NCBI GenBank assembly: GCA_034336665.1
Contig: CM067588.1
Coordinates: forward strand, 5,892,655-5,956,654
Direction of reading: 5' to 3'
DNA length: 64,000 bases
From: Luscinia megarhynchos
Taxonomy: Eukaryota; Chordata; Aves; Passeriformes; Turdidae
Within the stretch, counting starts at the first letter, position 1. The number at the start of each line of letters is the position of its first letter. The position numbers were made by a program, and so were the translations under genes. Below the pieces are notes generated by a model. The model ran no database searches and was not told the origin of the DNA. It saw only the letters and a program-made list of their open reading frames with translations. This document shows positions 55,201 to 64,000 of this stretch, piece after piece.

Positions 55201-58200
55201 TGAAGGTTTAGAACATCCCCTCCCATCAAACTGTAATTATCACAAAATACCTTCACTGCACACTGCAGAGAGGTGGGGGTTTTTAACATGAAAAAATAAT
55301 CAGTAATACACGGGGGATAAGCCTGTCTAGAAAAATTATTTAACAGATCATGGAATTTAGTCTGCTACTAGCTTGATTTTCCAGCTTTTTATTATGTTGA
55401 GTGTTGGCTAAAGCAACAATTTCTGGTGGAGGAGGCAAGGTTAGAGCAACAGGGGGTTGTGCTGTTCCACTGCAAGCATATGGTTAGTAACCCGAGGTGA
55501 GCAGTGCTGCAGAAACAAAGGCAGTGCCAGATGGTGGGACTGCAGGTATGGCATTTATCACAAACTGGGACACAGCTTCCTGCAGGAACTGTGCCCCCAC
55601 CCCATCACACAGGACGTGGCAAATGCGGGGGAGACGTGACAGGTCACAGAACACGAGGAGGGATGGGGACAACGACACCAGATCTCATCCCACCACTCCC
55701 CTCCCTTCCTCTGCCTGCTCAGCACATAGAACAGGGCTTGGGGGAAGAAAAAAAAAAATTTGGCAAAACAGGACCAGATGGCACCTTGGAGAGAAGGGAA
55801 GAGAAGCCAGTGGGGTTTCAAATGAGTGACGGCCAGGCTGGTGACAGAGAGGGGACAGCAAAATGTGAGTGAGTTGAAAGAAGGGCAAGCAGAGAAGAAT
55901 GGTGGCAGTGCTGGTTAATGAACCTTCTCAGGGAAGGAAGCATTTCACTGGACTCATCACAAGCTCTTGACAGGCAGGGAAAACAGTGCAAGGCTGCTCT
56001 TACTTGTTGATGTTGGCAAGGTAAATATCTGCGACGTGGCCCCCGCTGGGGCAGCTGGCACCAGCTCTGGCTGTCACCTTCTCCTCCGGGGGCTCAGAGT
56101 TTATTTCTATTTCTGACTTCGGGCTGGACCTTTCTGACATCCCATCCTCACTAGGAAGGAGGAGGGCAGGGTGTCACAACCACAGCAGGAGCAGCAGTGC
56201 TGCATTCCCAGCACAGTGCAAAATGTACACAGGGTGAGGGTCTGGGGAATCCCCACAGGTCCTTCAATCACTGAGTGGTTTGGCTGGAAGTGATCTAAGT
56301 CACCTTGTTCCACCCCCTGAATGAGCAGGGACATCTCCTGCTGTCCCAGGCTGCTCCAGGCCCCATCCAGCCTGGCCTTGGGCACTTCCAGGGATCCACA
56401 GCTTCTCTGGGCATTCTGTGCCAGGGCCCCCCACCCTATAGGAACTATTCCTCCCCATACACCCAGCCCATCCTGCCCTTCCTGCACCCTACAGGAACAA
56501 TTCCTCCCCATACACCCTGTTCATCCTGCCTTCCTGCACCCTACAGGAACAATTCCTCCCCATACACCCAGCCCATCCTGCCCTCCTGCACCCTATAGAA
56601 CAATTCCTTCCCTTACACCCAGCCCATCCTGCCCTCCTGCACCCCAAACCCCCTTTCCTGAGCACCTCAGAGATCCCACCTGCACCTTCACCAGACCCAC
56701 AACAATTCTTTCCCCACCCTGTGTGGAAGATCCCAGGAAGGCATTCCCAAGTAGGGCCTCCCTCAGCTGCCTTCTCTCAACAGCAGATCCTGTTTTATCT
56801 GGCCAAAGCAAGTCTGTCAGCCTTTTGGGTCACTGCCTCCCTGTTCCCCTGCTGGCCTTTTCTGCCCTAACCCCACCCTTGGAAACCCCTTGTCCCCTGG
56901 TAACTGGTCCCTAAGGATCTCCCTGCCTGCTTACCCCACCCCACAACCCCCTCCACCTTTGTTCCCTGAACTCTGAACACTCATGGTGCCCATGGGAGGC
57001 TGAGATCCAACAACCCTGCACCCCCCAAGAGCTGTGAGCAGCCCAGTGCCCCCAGGAGCCCCGGGGCAGCAGGGGGACAGACCTGTCCTGCACCACGATG
57101 TACTGGTGGGGGATGAGCCCGTCGATGCCGTTGTGCCGCCCCTCCCACCAGTCGTCGGAGGCGCGCTGGTAGAGCAGCAGCGACGCCCCCTTCTTGAAGG
57201 ACAGCTCCCGGCCACTCCTGCCCACGTAGTCGAACCTGGCGATGGCCTCGATGGGCTCACACTCTAGGAGAGAAGGGAACAGACAGGGCACTGAGCACTG
57301 GGGGCTCAGGGGAGGGTCAGCAGCTTAAACCTGGATGTTGCCCTTTCATCCTTTACCTCATCCCTACACAGAGGGCACATTTCTATTCTAAACTTGAGGA
57401 TGTTGCCCTTTCATCCTTTACCTCACAGAGGGCACATCTGTATTTTAAACTTGAGGATGTTTCCCTTGCATCCTTCACCTCATCCCTACACAGAGGGCAC
57501 ATCTGTATTTTAAACTTGAGGATGTTGCCCTTGCATCCTTCATCTCATCCCTACACAGAGATCCCACTTCTATTCTAAACTTGAGGATGCTGCTCTTTCC
57601 TCCTTCACCTCATCCCTACAGAGGGCACATCTGTATTTTAAATTTGAGGATGTTGCCCTTGCATCCTTCACCTCATCCCTACAGAGGGCACATCTGTATT
57701 TTGAAACTTGAATATGTTGCTCTTTCCTCCTTCACCTCATCCCTACACAGAGAGCACATTTCTATTCTAAACTTGAGGATGTTGCCCTTGCATCCTTTAC
57801 CTCACAGAGGGCACATTTGTATTTTCCAAGCCCTAAACCCCCTCACAGCAATTCAAGCACATTTCTATGAGGATGCTGCCCTTTCATCCTTCACCTCATG
57901 CCCCTACACAGAGGGCAGATCTGTACTTTTAAACCTGAGGATGTTGCCCTTTCATCCTTTACCCCACCCCTACACAGAGATCCCATTTCTATTCTAAATT
58001 TGAGAATGTTGCTCTTTCATCCTTTACCTCATAGAGGGCACATCTGTATTTTCCAAACCCTGAACTCCTCACTGCAATGCAAGCCAACAGTGATGGAATT
58101 GGCAAAGGCAGAATTAGAGTTTCATTAAAATCAAAAGGGTTTCATTAAAATCAAAAGGCTCACACTCTAGAAGACAGAAGGGAATAAGCAGCAGTTCATT

Positions 58201-61200
58201 GAACAGCTGGGCTCAGGTGAGCAGTCAGCAGTTTAAATCTGCCACAAAAATCCAGTGTATGAAGAGGATAAAGTGTTCCTTTCCTCTTAGGGCACAAAAC
58301 TCAGAGGAGAACCCCTAAATTTAAGGATGTTGCCCTTTCATCCTTTACCTCCCAGAGGGCACATCTGTATTTTCCAAGCCCTAAACCCCCTCACAGCAAT
58401 TCAAGCTAACAGTGATGAAAGTGGCAAGGGCAGAATTAGGGTTTCATTAAAATCAGAAAGGTTTCAGAGGTGGGAAGCAATCAGGTACATTCCAGACAAA
58501 AATCTGCCTGTGGTTCTCTTCCTTAAAAGCAGCTGAAGTGAAACCCCCTGGGCAGGCAGGGGAGGGAAACATCCTCTCACTCCAAGCTGCTCCAGAAATA
58601 AAGCAGCTATTCAGAAGGAAATTCCTGCTGCCTGTGAGGCTCACCTGACCCAGGGGAGTGGAATTCTGGCACTGTGGGAGGCCCTGCTACTCATGCAAGT
58701 GCCATGGAAGCAAAGGAAAACATCCTCCAGGGCTGCTTGCTGCAGGGTGGGGACACAGAGCTGCTCTGTGCCCACTCCTGCAAAGCTCACACAGCAGCTC
58801 CAGCCATGCCCTGCCACTAATCCAGCTCCCTGCAGGACTCTGGGATTATACACAGGCACAATAAGGGCATTTAAGACACTCAGGAAAATCAATGTGGGAT
58901 TCCTGTGGATTATTTTTAAGGCTCTGAAAAGAATCTGCCACTGTTGGAGTGTAAATGTGTATTAAGGCAGCTCCTGGTTCTGGGCAGGGATCAGGGGAAT
59001 GGAGATGAGCTCAACCACACAGCCCCAGTGGGCTCCCTCTAATTACTTTAAAGGAGCTTTAATGCAGCCAAGCAATCCATGGAAATTGAGTTCTTTCCTG
59101 CAGAAAGAGATTTGTGGTTCCTCTCCCCTGATCAAAGAGAGATCTGCTTCTCCACACAGAGATCTCTGCACCACAGGAAACTTCCACAGTGCAAGAGAAA
59201 AACAAAATGGGCTGAAGGGCCAAACATGAGGCAGAGCTTTTCCAGTTATTCCTTGGGACAGGACATGCTCCAGAACCAGCTCTGGAGGCTGCAAGGTGGT
59301 CCCAGGGCTTGAGAAATAATGGTGTGAATCATCTGAGGCAGCTGGAGCTCCTCTGCTGAGGGGGCAGAGCAGGAGCATCTCCCCCCAGAAAGCCCCAAAA
59401 TTACCCAGCACCAAGTGACCAAGGGCAATCAGCAACAGGGTCTGAGATCCACCCCAAAACCCCCTCCCCTACAAACCTGACAGCTCAGAATTCCCTCAGA
59501 GCACCCACTCCAGGTAAGCCTATGGTCAGACTCACACAAACCCCATTTATCAGTGCTCAGCACAGTCAGGGGCTTGGAAGGGTGGAAAAGCCTGGCCTGT
59601 GCTGGCTCCCCAGAGCATGAGCTTATCTGGGTTTGGCTCCCTCCTCTCCTCCAGCTTGTCCTAACAGTGCAAAACCCCAAAATGCTGCTTCTGGTGTGCC
59701 CTCCATCCAGGAAGGGGATGGGAGTGTGGTTGGTGAATTCCATCTGCTTCATTAACAAGTGTTTATTGTTCCAGATGAGGGTGCACTCAGGTTTCTTATG
59801 TTTCCCATTTGCTTCTTAGGACTCTGGCTTTTCTCCAGAGGACTGATTTTAGACTTTCATTTCCAGTAGCTTTTTCCTACTTACACTTATGCTCAGAGAA
59901 GAAAACTGTGTGAATGAAGAGCAATAAGGCTAAGGCAAACAATTCCCCCTGCCAGTCTGACAGCTTGGGCAGACAAGCAGCAGATTAAAACATTTCCACT
60001 GGTATTTATAATTTAACAAACACACAATCTGCTTGTCTTTCAGCAGTTCTGACCTCTCATACCTGCCTCAAATCAGCTCAGGGAGGCTGATGAACTGCAC
60101 AGATGCTCTGCCAAACACCACCTCTCCCCTCACCCCAAAATTCCTTCCTGCAGTGGAGGTGGCTGGGATGACAGCTTTACTTTGGGAAGTTAACCCCAGC
60201 CTCCCCAAAGAGCTGGAGGAGCTTTGGTCCCATCTGAAGGAGGGAAAAACCCCAGGGAGATGCAGGGTGGAGCTGAACCTGCACTGCTGAGAGCTGTGGC
60301 CAGGCTGTGACACTGCACAGCCCAATTAGCATAAACTCCTGAATTAACCACACAAAACAGAGCCAGCCCCAGCTGCCTCCTCTGCCTCCCAAAACCTCCC
60401 ATGGAATGTTCCAGGGAGGTGCAGGACTCCATCCAAACCCCTCCCAGCTTCACCTTGCCCAGGGGCCCCTCACACCCCAGCTCCAGAGGCTGCAGGGCTG
60501 TGTCCTTCTCTGATCCTGCTCCTTTCTCACCCTTGTGCCCTCCAAAAAGATCCAAAAAGCCCAGCCAGGAGCAGCACAAGCTCACAGAGGCAGCAGCTCT
60601 GTCCCAGAATTCACTCTCAGCTGTGGGATGAGGTGCCTGTCCTTCCCTACAGCTTTTAAATCACAGCTCCAAGCTCCAGGACACATTTCCATGCATTTTT
60701 CAGAGCTCCCACCTGTCAAGCAGAACACTGTTCAAGGCAGGGAACTGATGCTGTGCTTCATTCCCCAAGGCTTTGTGCTTCCTCCCCTCAGCCCTGCAGA
60801 GCAGTGGCAGTGCCAGAGCCTGGCCTTGCTGAGGGAAAAGTGATTTCCCAGCATTTCCAAGCATCCTTTCCTTTCTGATGCTGAGGGAGAACTGATTCCC
60901 AGCATTTCCAAGCATCCTTTCCTTTCTCGAGGCTGAGGGAGAACTGATTCCCAGCATTTCCAAGCATCCTTTCCTTTCTCAGGCTGAGGGAGAACTGATT
61001 CCCAGCATTTCCAAGCATCCTTTCTTTCTCAGGCTGAGGGAGAACTGATTCCCAGCATTTCCAAGCATCCTTTTCTTTCTGATGCTGAGGGAGAACTGAT
61101 TCCCAGCATTTCCAAGCATCCTTTCTTTCTCAGGCTGAGGGAGAACTGATTTCCCAGCATTTCCAAGCATCCTTTCTTTCGCAGGATGTTCCCCATCCCA

Positions 61201-62120
61201 GGAGGAGGCTGTGGAACTACCAGGGACACTCATGACAGCAGTGTCACCTTTCCTTAGGAAATATCCTGGAATTCTCAGCCTTGGAACCCTTTGATCAGAC
61301 AAGGAATGGAACTGAGCTTCCTTAAGGACATCCAAAACTTATCTCCAGAGAGGCCCTCAGGCTCTAGAAGCCAGCTCAGTGGAGGACAGGCAGGTTTGGG
61401 GTTTGTTTTGCTGCTCCCTGGAAGGGCTGGGGCTTTGAGCATGGCAATGCCTGGCACAGGCAGAGTGCCTGAGCACTGATAAATGGGATTTGTGTGAGTC
61501 TGACCACAGGCTCACCTGGAGTGGGTGCTCTGAGAGAGTTCTGAGCTGTCAGGTTTGTAGGGGAGGGGTTTTTGGGGGTGGATCTCACAGACCCTGCTGC
61601 TGATTGCCCTTGGTCACAGGCAGATATTTCCTTAGGAAATATCCTGGAATTCTCAGCCTTGGAACCCTTTGATCAGACAAGGAATGGAACTGAGCTTCCT
61701 GAAGGACATCCAAAACTTATCTCCAGAGAGGCCCTGAGGAGTCTCTGCTCTAGAAGCCAGCTCAGTGGAGGACAGGCAGGTCTGGGGTTTGTTTTGCTGC
61801 TCCCTGGAAGGGCTGGGGCTTTGAGCATGGCAATGCCTGGCACAGGCAGAGGGGAGTGGGGGGACACAGACACACCCAGCCTTCCAAACACCTTCAAAAC
61901 TCTCAGGTAATTCCAGAGATTCCCACTGACCCCACAGCTTTGTACCTGCTGCCCTGTGGCAATGCCCTGATTCAAACTCCACTCTGGCATTTCAAACAGG
62001 CACAGCCTCCCCTGCCCCATCACCCCAGCAGCCCCCATACCATCATCACTGGTGTGGTGCTCAGCTGTGGCATCCTGCACCGAGTCCTCTGCCAGGGCTC
62101 TCTCTCCATGAGGGCTCTCA
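48914..62120 (-). CDS. SRGAP2: SRGAP2, 3' part of gene, span of coding exons seen
   Basis: SLIT-ROBO Rho GTPase-activating protein 2: an F-BAR/RhoGAP/SH3 protein that bends membrane and turns off Rac in migrating and branching neurons. Five coding exons are seen: a linker exon, the SH3 exon, two Ser-rich tail exons and the terminal exon. All join in phase and follow the human C-terminal third closely. The F-BAR and RhoGAP exons lie right of position 64000. SRGAP2 rather than SRGAP1/3 is chosen from tail sequence ([15 protein letters not shown], ending SCTV) and from its position next to IKBKE. The terminal exon holds a one-base frame break just before the conserved end. Confidence 0.92.
49329..50333 (+). 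mobile_element. Rearranged endogenous retroviral LTR in last SRGAP2 intron
   Basis: 49739-50333 looks like an LTR: starts TGTTATGAATGCATGAAATG, has TTTTTATTAAACC (poly(A)-type signal) near its end and closes with GTTTTTCACA. 49329-49738 repeats its first part (TGTTATCGAATGCATG, ATATAACATTAAAAT, AAAGTTAGACATAAG) one and a half times. No coding remains and no clear target duplication. Confidence 0.6.
52138..52520 (-). mobile_element. CR1-type retroposon fragment
   Basis: CACAGAATGCCTGGGGCTGG then GGACAGAAACTTCCTCATGT and CCTGGCACCATCCTGACACT: longer CR1 3' region in antisense. Confidence 0.65.
52540..53115. repeat. ~62-64-bp minisatellite
   Basis: About nine copies carrying TCTCCTGTTAATGGGTCATT then AAAACTGGGTGTGGCAGTGA and CCTTATCTCTGTGGGAA. 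Unit length is the largest of the regular arrays here. Confidence 0.94.
53310..53541. repeat. ~47-63-bp array of SRGAP2 exon-end/donor copies
   Basis: Forward-strand CTCACCTGGGCAATGACC recurs with CTCGGGGTCC. In transcript sense each copy is GACCCCGAGGTCATTGCCC + AG/GTGAG. Would-be exon ends: 53495, 53439, 53387, 53324, besides the real 53542. Confidence 0.95.
53542..53869 (-). CDS. SRGAP2: SRGAP2 Ser-rich tail exon
   Basis: Begins [20 protein letters not shown] and includes [35 protein letters not shown] and [11 protein letters not shown]. 328 bases, ends in phase 0. Acceptor CTGAAG, donor GTGAGA. The last about 20 coding bases and the donor are copied four more times in the next 220 bases of intron; this copy is the only one attached to the full exon. 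Confidence 0.94.
53870..56003. other. SRGAP2 intron with a coding-like remnant
   Basis: No minisatellite. 54.2-54.8 kb has an open stretch described as a separate entry; poly-A at 54165-54183. The remainder is unique with nothing recognised. Confidence 0.5.
54519..54770 (+). pseudogene. Coding-like remnant, possibly retroviral envelope-derived
   Basis: Plus-strand frame open for 83 codons between a TGA at 54516 and a TAG at 54768, without a start. It reads like protein rather than repeat: [13 protein letters not shown], then a stretch with [12 protein letters not shown] neighbouring frame upstream (54371-54634) is also open. GLxL...GxDP is reminiscent of a motif in the surface protein of gamma-type retroviruses, but this is a weak resemblance. 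Opposite strand to SRGAP2. Confidence 0.25.
56004..56150 (-). CDS. SRGAP2: SRGAP2 exon after the SH3 domain
   Basis: Encodes [20 protein letters not shown], then [20 protein letters not shown] and DIYLANIN. Human is very close ([30 protein letters not shown]). 147 bases, donor GTAAGA. Confidence 0.94.
56270..56480 (-). mobile_element. CR1-type retroposon fragment
   Basis: TGGTTTGGCTGGAAGTGATC, CCATCCAGCCTGGCCTTGGG, GGGATCCACAGCTTCTCTGG: CR1 tail antisense, running into the array at its right end. Confidence 0.75.
56440..56645. repeat. ~48-bp tandem repeat seeded in CR1 tail
   Basis: Four copies with CTACAGGAACAATTCCTCCC then CATACACCCAGCCCATCCTG. The first copy is the end of the adjacent CR1 fragment. 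Confidence 0.85.
57083..57263 (-). CDS. SRGAP2: SRGAP2 SH3-domain exon
   Basis: Encodes [20 protein letters not shown], then [20 protein letters not shown] and [17 protein letters not shown]: a complete SH3 core with ARFDY, WW and P-HQY binding-surface residues. Acceptor CTCCTAG. The donor is GTCTGT, weak at position +3, but phase and homology support it. Confidence 0.94.
57330..58400. repeat. ~64-bp minisatellite with breaks
   Basis: About a dozen copies with TTGAGGATGTTGCCCTTTCA, CTTCACCTCATCCCTACACA and GAGGGCACATCTGTATTTT. Copies near 58020 and 58330 are joined by a second shared module (CAAGCCCTAAACCCCCTCAC). Confidence 0.92.
59415..59559 (+). repeat. Inverted repeat, left arm
   Basis: GTGACCAAGGGCAATCAGCA through CCATTTATCAGTGCTCA; its reverse complement is present at 61470-61617 with about 90% identity by eye. 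Confidence 0.9.
60845..61190. repeat. ~49-bp minisatellite
   Basis: Seven copies with CTGATTCCCAGCATTTCCAA then GCATCCTTTCTTTCTCAGGC; sharp ends. Confidence 0.94.
61254..61468. repeat. Direct duplication, copy 1
   Basis: Begins TTAGGAAATATCCTGGAATT and ends CTGGCACAGGCAGAG; over 200 bases near-identical to 61632-61852. Confidence 0.93.
61470..61617 (-). repeat. Inverted repeat, right arm
   Basis: TGAGCACTGATAAATGGGAT through GATTGCCCTTGGTCAC; lies exactly between the two direct copies. Confidence 0.9.
61632..61852. repeat. Direct duplication, copy 2
   Basis: Near-identical to 61254-61468, with a small indel after GAGAGGCCCT and few substitutions. Confidence 0.93.
62041..62120 (-). CDS. SRGAP2: SRGAP2 exon before the SH3 exon
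   Basis: Encodes [20 protein letters not shown] then HHTSDD; the family has DSPHSEPG... and ...EPHTSDDE here. Acceptor TGTTGCAG, donor GTATGG; 80 bases. The one-base overhang joins the SH3 exon to make Glu. Confidence 0.88.
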
Positions 62121-64000
62121 CTGCAACACAAGGAAAAGCTTCAGCTGCTGGGAGCTCAGATCCCTGGTGGCCAACAAGCAGGACTGGGAGCATCCTGGAA
62201 AGCAATCAGATCTAACTGGGAGCATCCTGGAAAGCAACCATCAGAACTGGGAGCATCCTGGCAAGCAATCAGACCTAACTGGGAATCCCCATCAGGGAGT
62301 CAGTATTTAGGTTTTGCTGCTACAAACACTTTGTGGATGCATCTGCACGTGCTGAAGCTGTGGGTAAAAATCAAATTCTTATTTGATCAGCCAAAGCAAA
62401 CATCTTGGTGACCCCTTCTGTGTGCTATCAGCAAAGTCCAAGCTCACATCTTCCAGCCTGGACCTCTGGAGAGGCTGAGCACTCACCAGCAGTGCCAGGC
62501 TGGGCCCAGCTCCTCCCTGCCAGCCAGGATTACTCCCCTGGCTGCATCCTCCATGGCTCTAATTAGCTCATTAGATGGCTGATGAGAAAGCTGCAGTTTC
62601 CTGGGGGAAATCCTTCCTCGATTTATAATGATGTTTCCAGGTCTGTGTTTGTCATCTCCCTCCATCCCTTTTATCACCATCTTAAATGTCCCATTCATCC
62701 CCTGAACGACTCCCACAGCCCAATTAGCTGCCTGTAAATAAAGATTCCAGAGCACCTAAACTACCAAGAGGATTCACTCACGTTTGGCACGAAGAAAAGC
62801 TCTGAAAGGATCAACAGGCAGCAAGTGGCAACCAAAGGTTATGTTTTTGTAAGAAGCTCCACGAGCAGTTCCCTCTGGACAGGAGCAGAAAGGAAACTGG
62901 AAGAGGATCCACTGCCTCTCCCAGTCAGCTCCACAGAGCTGCTGCCAGCTGGCAGCCCTGCCTGCCCCTCCCAGGAGGAAAAAAGGGCTAAAAACCAGGG
63001 CCTGCTCCTCTTCTCCCACCACAAAACTCCTCTGCTGCCTTCTCACACTGGGACCCCTTAAAGGTGATTTTTAATCCTTTTCACACAGATCATTTCATCC
63101 CTGATTTTGGCCCTGCAATGGTTAAAGTAAGTGATGATGGTTGGACAGTGCTCTCCCCCTGGCAATCCACCTCCTGTGCTCTTTTAAACACGAGGAAAAC
63201 AGGAAAAAGGAGAAGGGGTGAAATGTCTGAATAATTCTGGCGTCTCGTTCTGCTTTAATCCTCAGGACACGAGGCTGCCCAACCTCCCCGAGCCAGACCT
63301 CAGCACTGACCCTTCCCATCCTCTGCAAAGCCTTTGTGCTCCTTAATAAAGTTTTCAGAAGCCTCTGAAGCCAGCTGGAGGCCCCAGGAGAGAGCAGCAA
63401 GAGGGCTAAAGTTTCACCCAGACTGTGAAGTCATGCTGAGCACAGCCAAGCCCAGTGCCCCTCCCCAGCCAGGCTCCCAAAATCTGCATTTCCCACCCCA
63501 AAACCTCTCCCTGCTGCTGGCTGGGCCCTGGGTGCTGCTTTGGTGTCACCCTGGGAGCCCTGAAGGTGACAGCAGCAGGAATGGGGGGGAGGGATTCCAG
63601 CAGGGAACTGAGGGGCAGCTCTGCTCTCTGATCTGATCTCTGATCTGATCTGTGACCTCTGATCTGTGACCTCTGATCTGATCTCTGACCTCTGATCTCT
63701 GATCTGATCTCTGATCTGATCTCTGACCTCTGATCTGATCTCTGACATCTGATCTCTGACCTCTGATCTGATCTCTGACCTCTGATCTCTGATCTGATCT
63801 CTGATCTCTGCTCTCTGATCTGATCTCTGACCTCTGATCTGATCTCTGATCTGATCTGTGACCTCTGATCTGATCTCTGCTCTCTGATCTGATCTCTGAC
63901 CTCTGATCTCTGACCTCTGATCTCTGATCTGATCTCTGACCTCTGATCTGATCTCTGGTCTCTGATCTCTGACCTCTGATCTCTGCTCTCTGCTCTGATC
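62121..64000. other. SRGAP2 intron at right edge
   Basis: No exon found. A short triple repeat (GGGAGCATCCTGGAAAGCAA, 62186-62285), unique sequence to 63.6 kb, then the edge array. Confidence 0.55.
63625..64000. repeat. CTGATCT/CTGACCT short tandem repeat, cut by window edge
   Basis: Mixed 5- and 7-base units CTGAT, CTGATCT and CTGACCT for at least 375 bases. Very rich in GATC. Continues past the window. Confidence 0.93.

Larger units (their letters stand above)
57264..62040. other. SRGAP2 intron upstream of the SH3 exon
   Basis: Non-coding. Holds the 57330-58400 array, a unique stretch 58.4-60.8 kb, the 60845-61190 array and the 59.4/61.3/61.6 kb duplications. Confidence 0.6.

Noticed and set aside
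62483..62755. 90-codon open frame on the minus strand (NELIRAMEDAA region)
   Set aside because: Not recognised as an SRGAP2 segment, no good splice sites in phase; could be a conserved noncoding stretch but I cannot support it.

Overview
The window is vertebrate genomic DNA, most likely from a bird and probably a GC-rich microchromosome. Three spliced genes share the minus strand in the order SRGAP2 (3' part), IKBKE (whole or nearly whole) and RASSF5 (5' part). This is the gene order known from human 1q32 and, as I recall it, chicken chromosome 26. The avian call rests on many short CR1-type retroposon tails, bird-type LTR fragments, and close matches to the vertebrate proteins in every exon. 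I used no database; exons were placed by reading the minus strand for family motifs, checking GT/AG borders and checking that codon phase carries from exon to exon.

Layout, left to right. 1-21.5 kb: RASSF5, with the RAPL-type first exon (7468-7587), the second NORE1A exon (11291-11397) and the NORE1A first exon (21224-21500). The RA/SARAH exons are not here and must lie left of position 1. 21.5-23.3 kb: spacer. 23.3-40.2 kb: IKBKE. Nineteen coding exons join in phase into 709 codons, with kinase residues K38, D135, DFG 157-159 and S172; a candidate last exon lies at 23277-23364. 40.2-43.5 kb: spacer. 43.5-62.1 kb: the SRGAP2 3' UTR and last five coding exons seen (SH3 domain to C-terminus), continuing past the right edge.

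The rest is dominated by minisatellites, with units of about 12 to 70 bp, in almost every intron. The most unusual pattern is that three arrays start exactly on an exon edge and carry copies of a working splice site: the donor of an SRGAP2 exon (53542) and the acceptors of IKBKE coding exons 10 (34301) and 19 (24452). A fourth array (1.65 kb, 22-bp unit) ends 17 bases before an IKBKE acceptor. Other points are a one-base frame break just before the conserved SRGAP2 C-terminal tail, the same minisatellite in two IKBKE introns, a rearranged LTR in the last SRGAP2 intron, direct plus inverted duplications at 59.4-61.9 kb, and a coding-like remnant at 54.5 kb.

The genes are independent of one another: RASSF5 is a Ras/Rap effector and adaptor, IKBKE an innate immune kinase, and SRGAP2 a cytoskeletal RhoGAP. 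No bacterial-type feature, tRNA, rRNA or CRISPR array was seen. Nearly all long open frames in the window are read-through of minisatellites.
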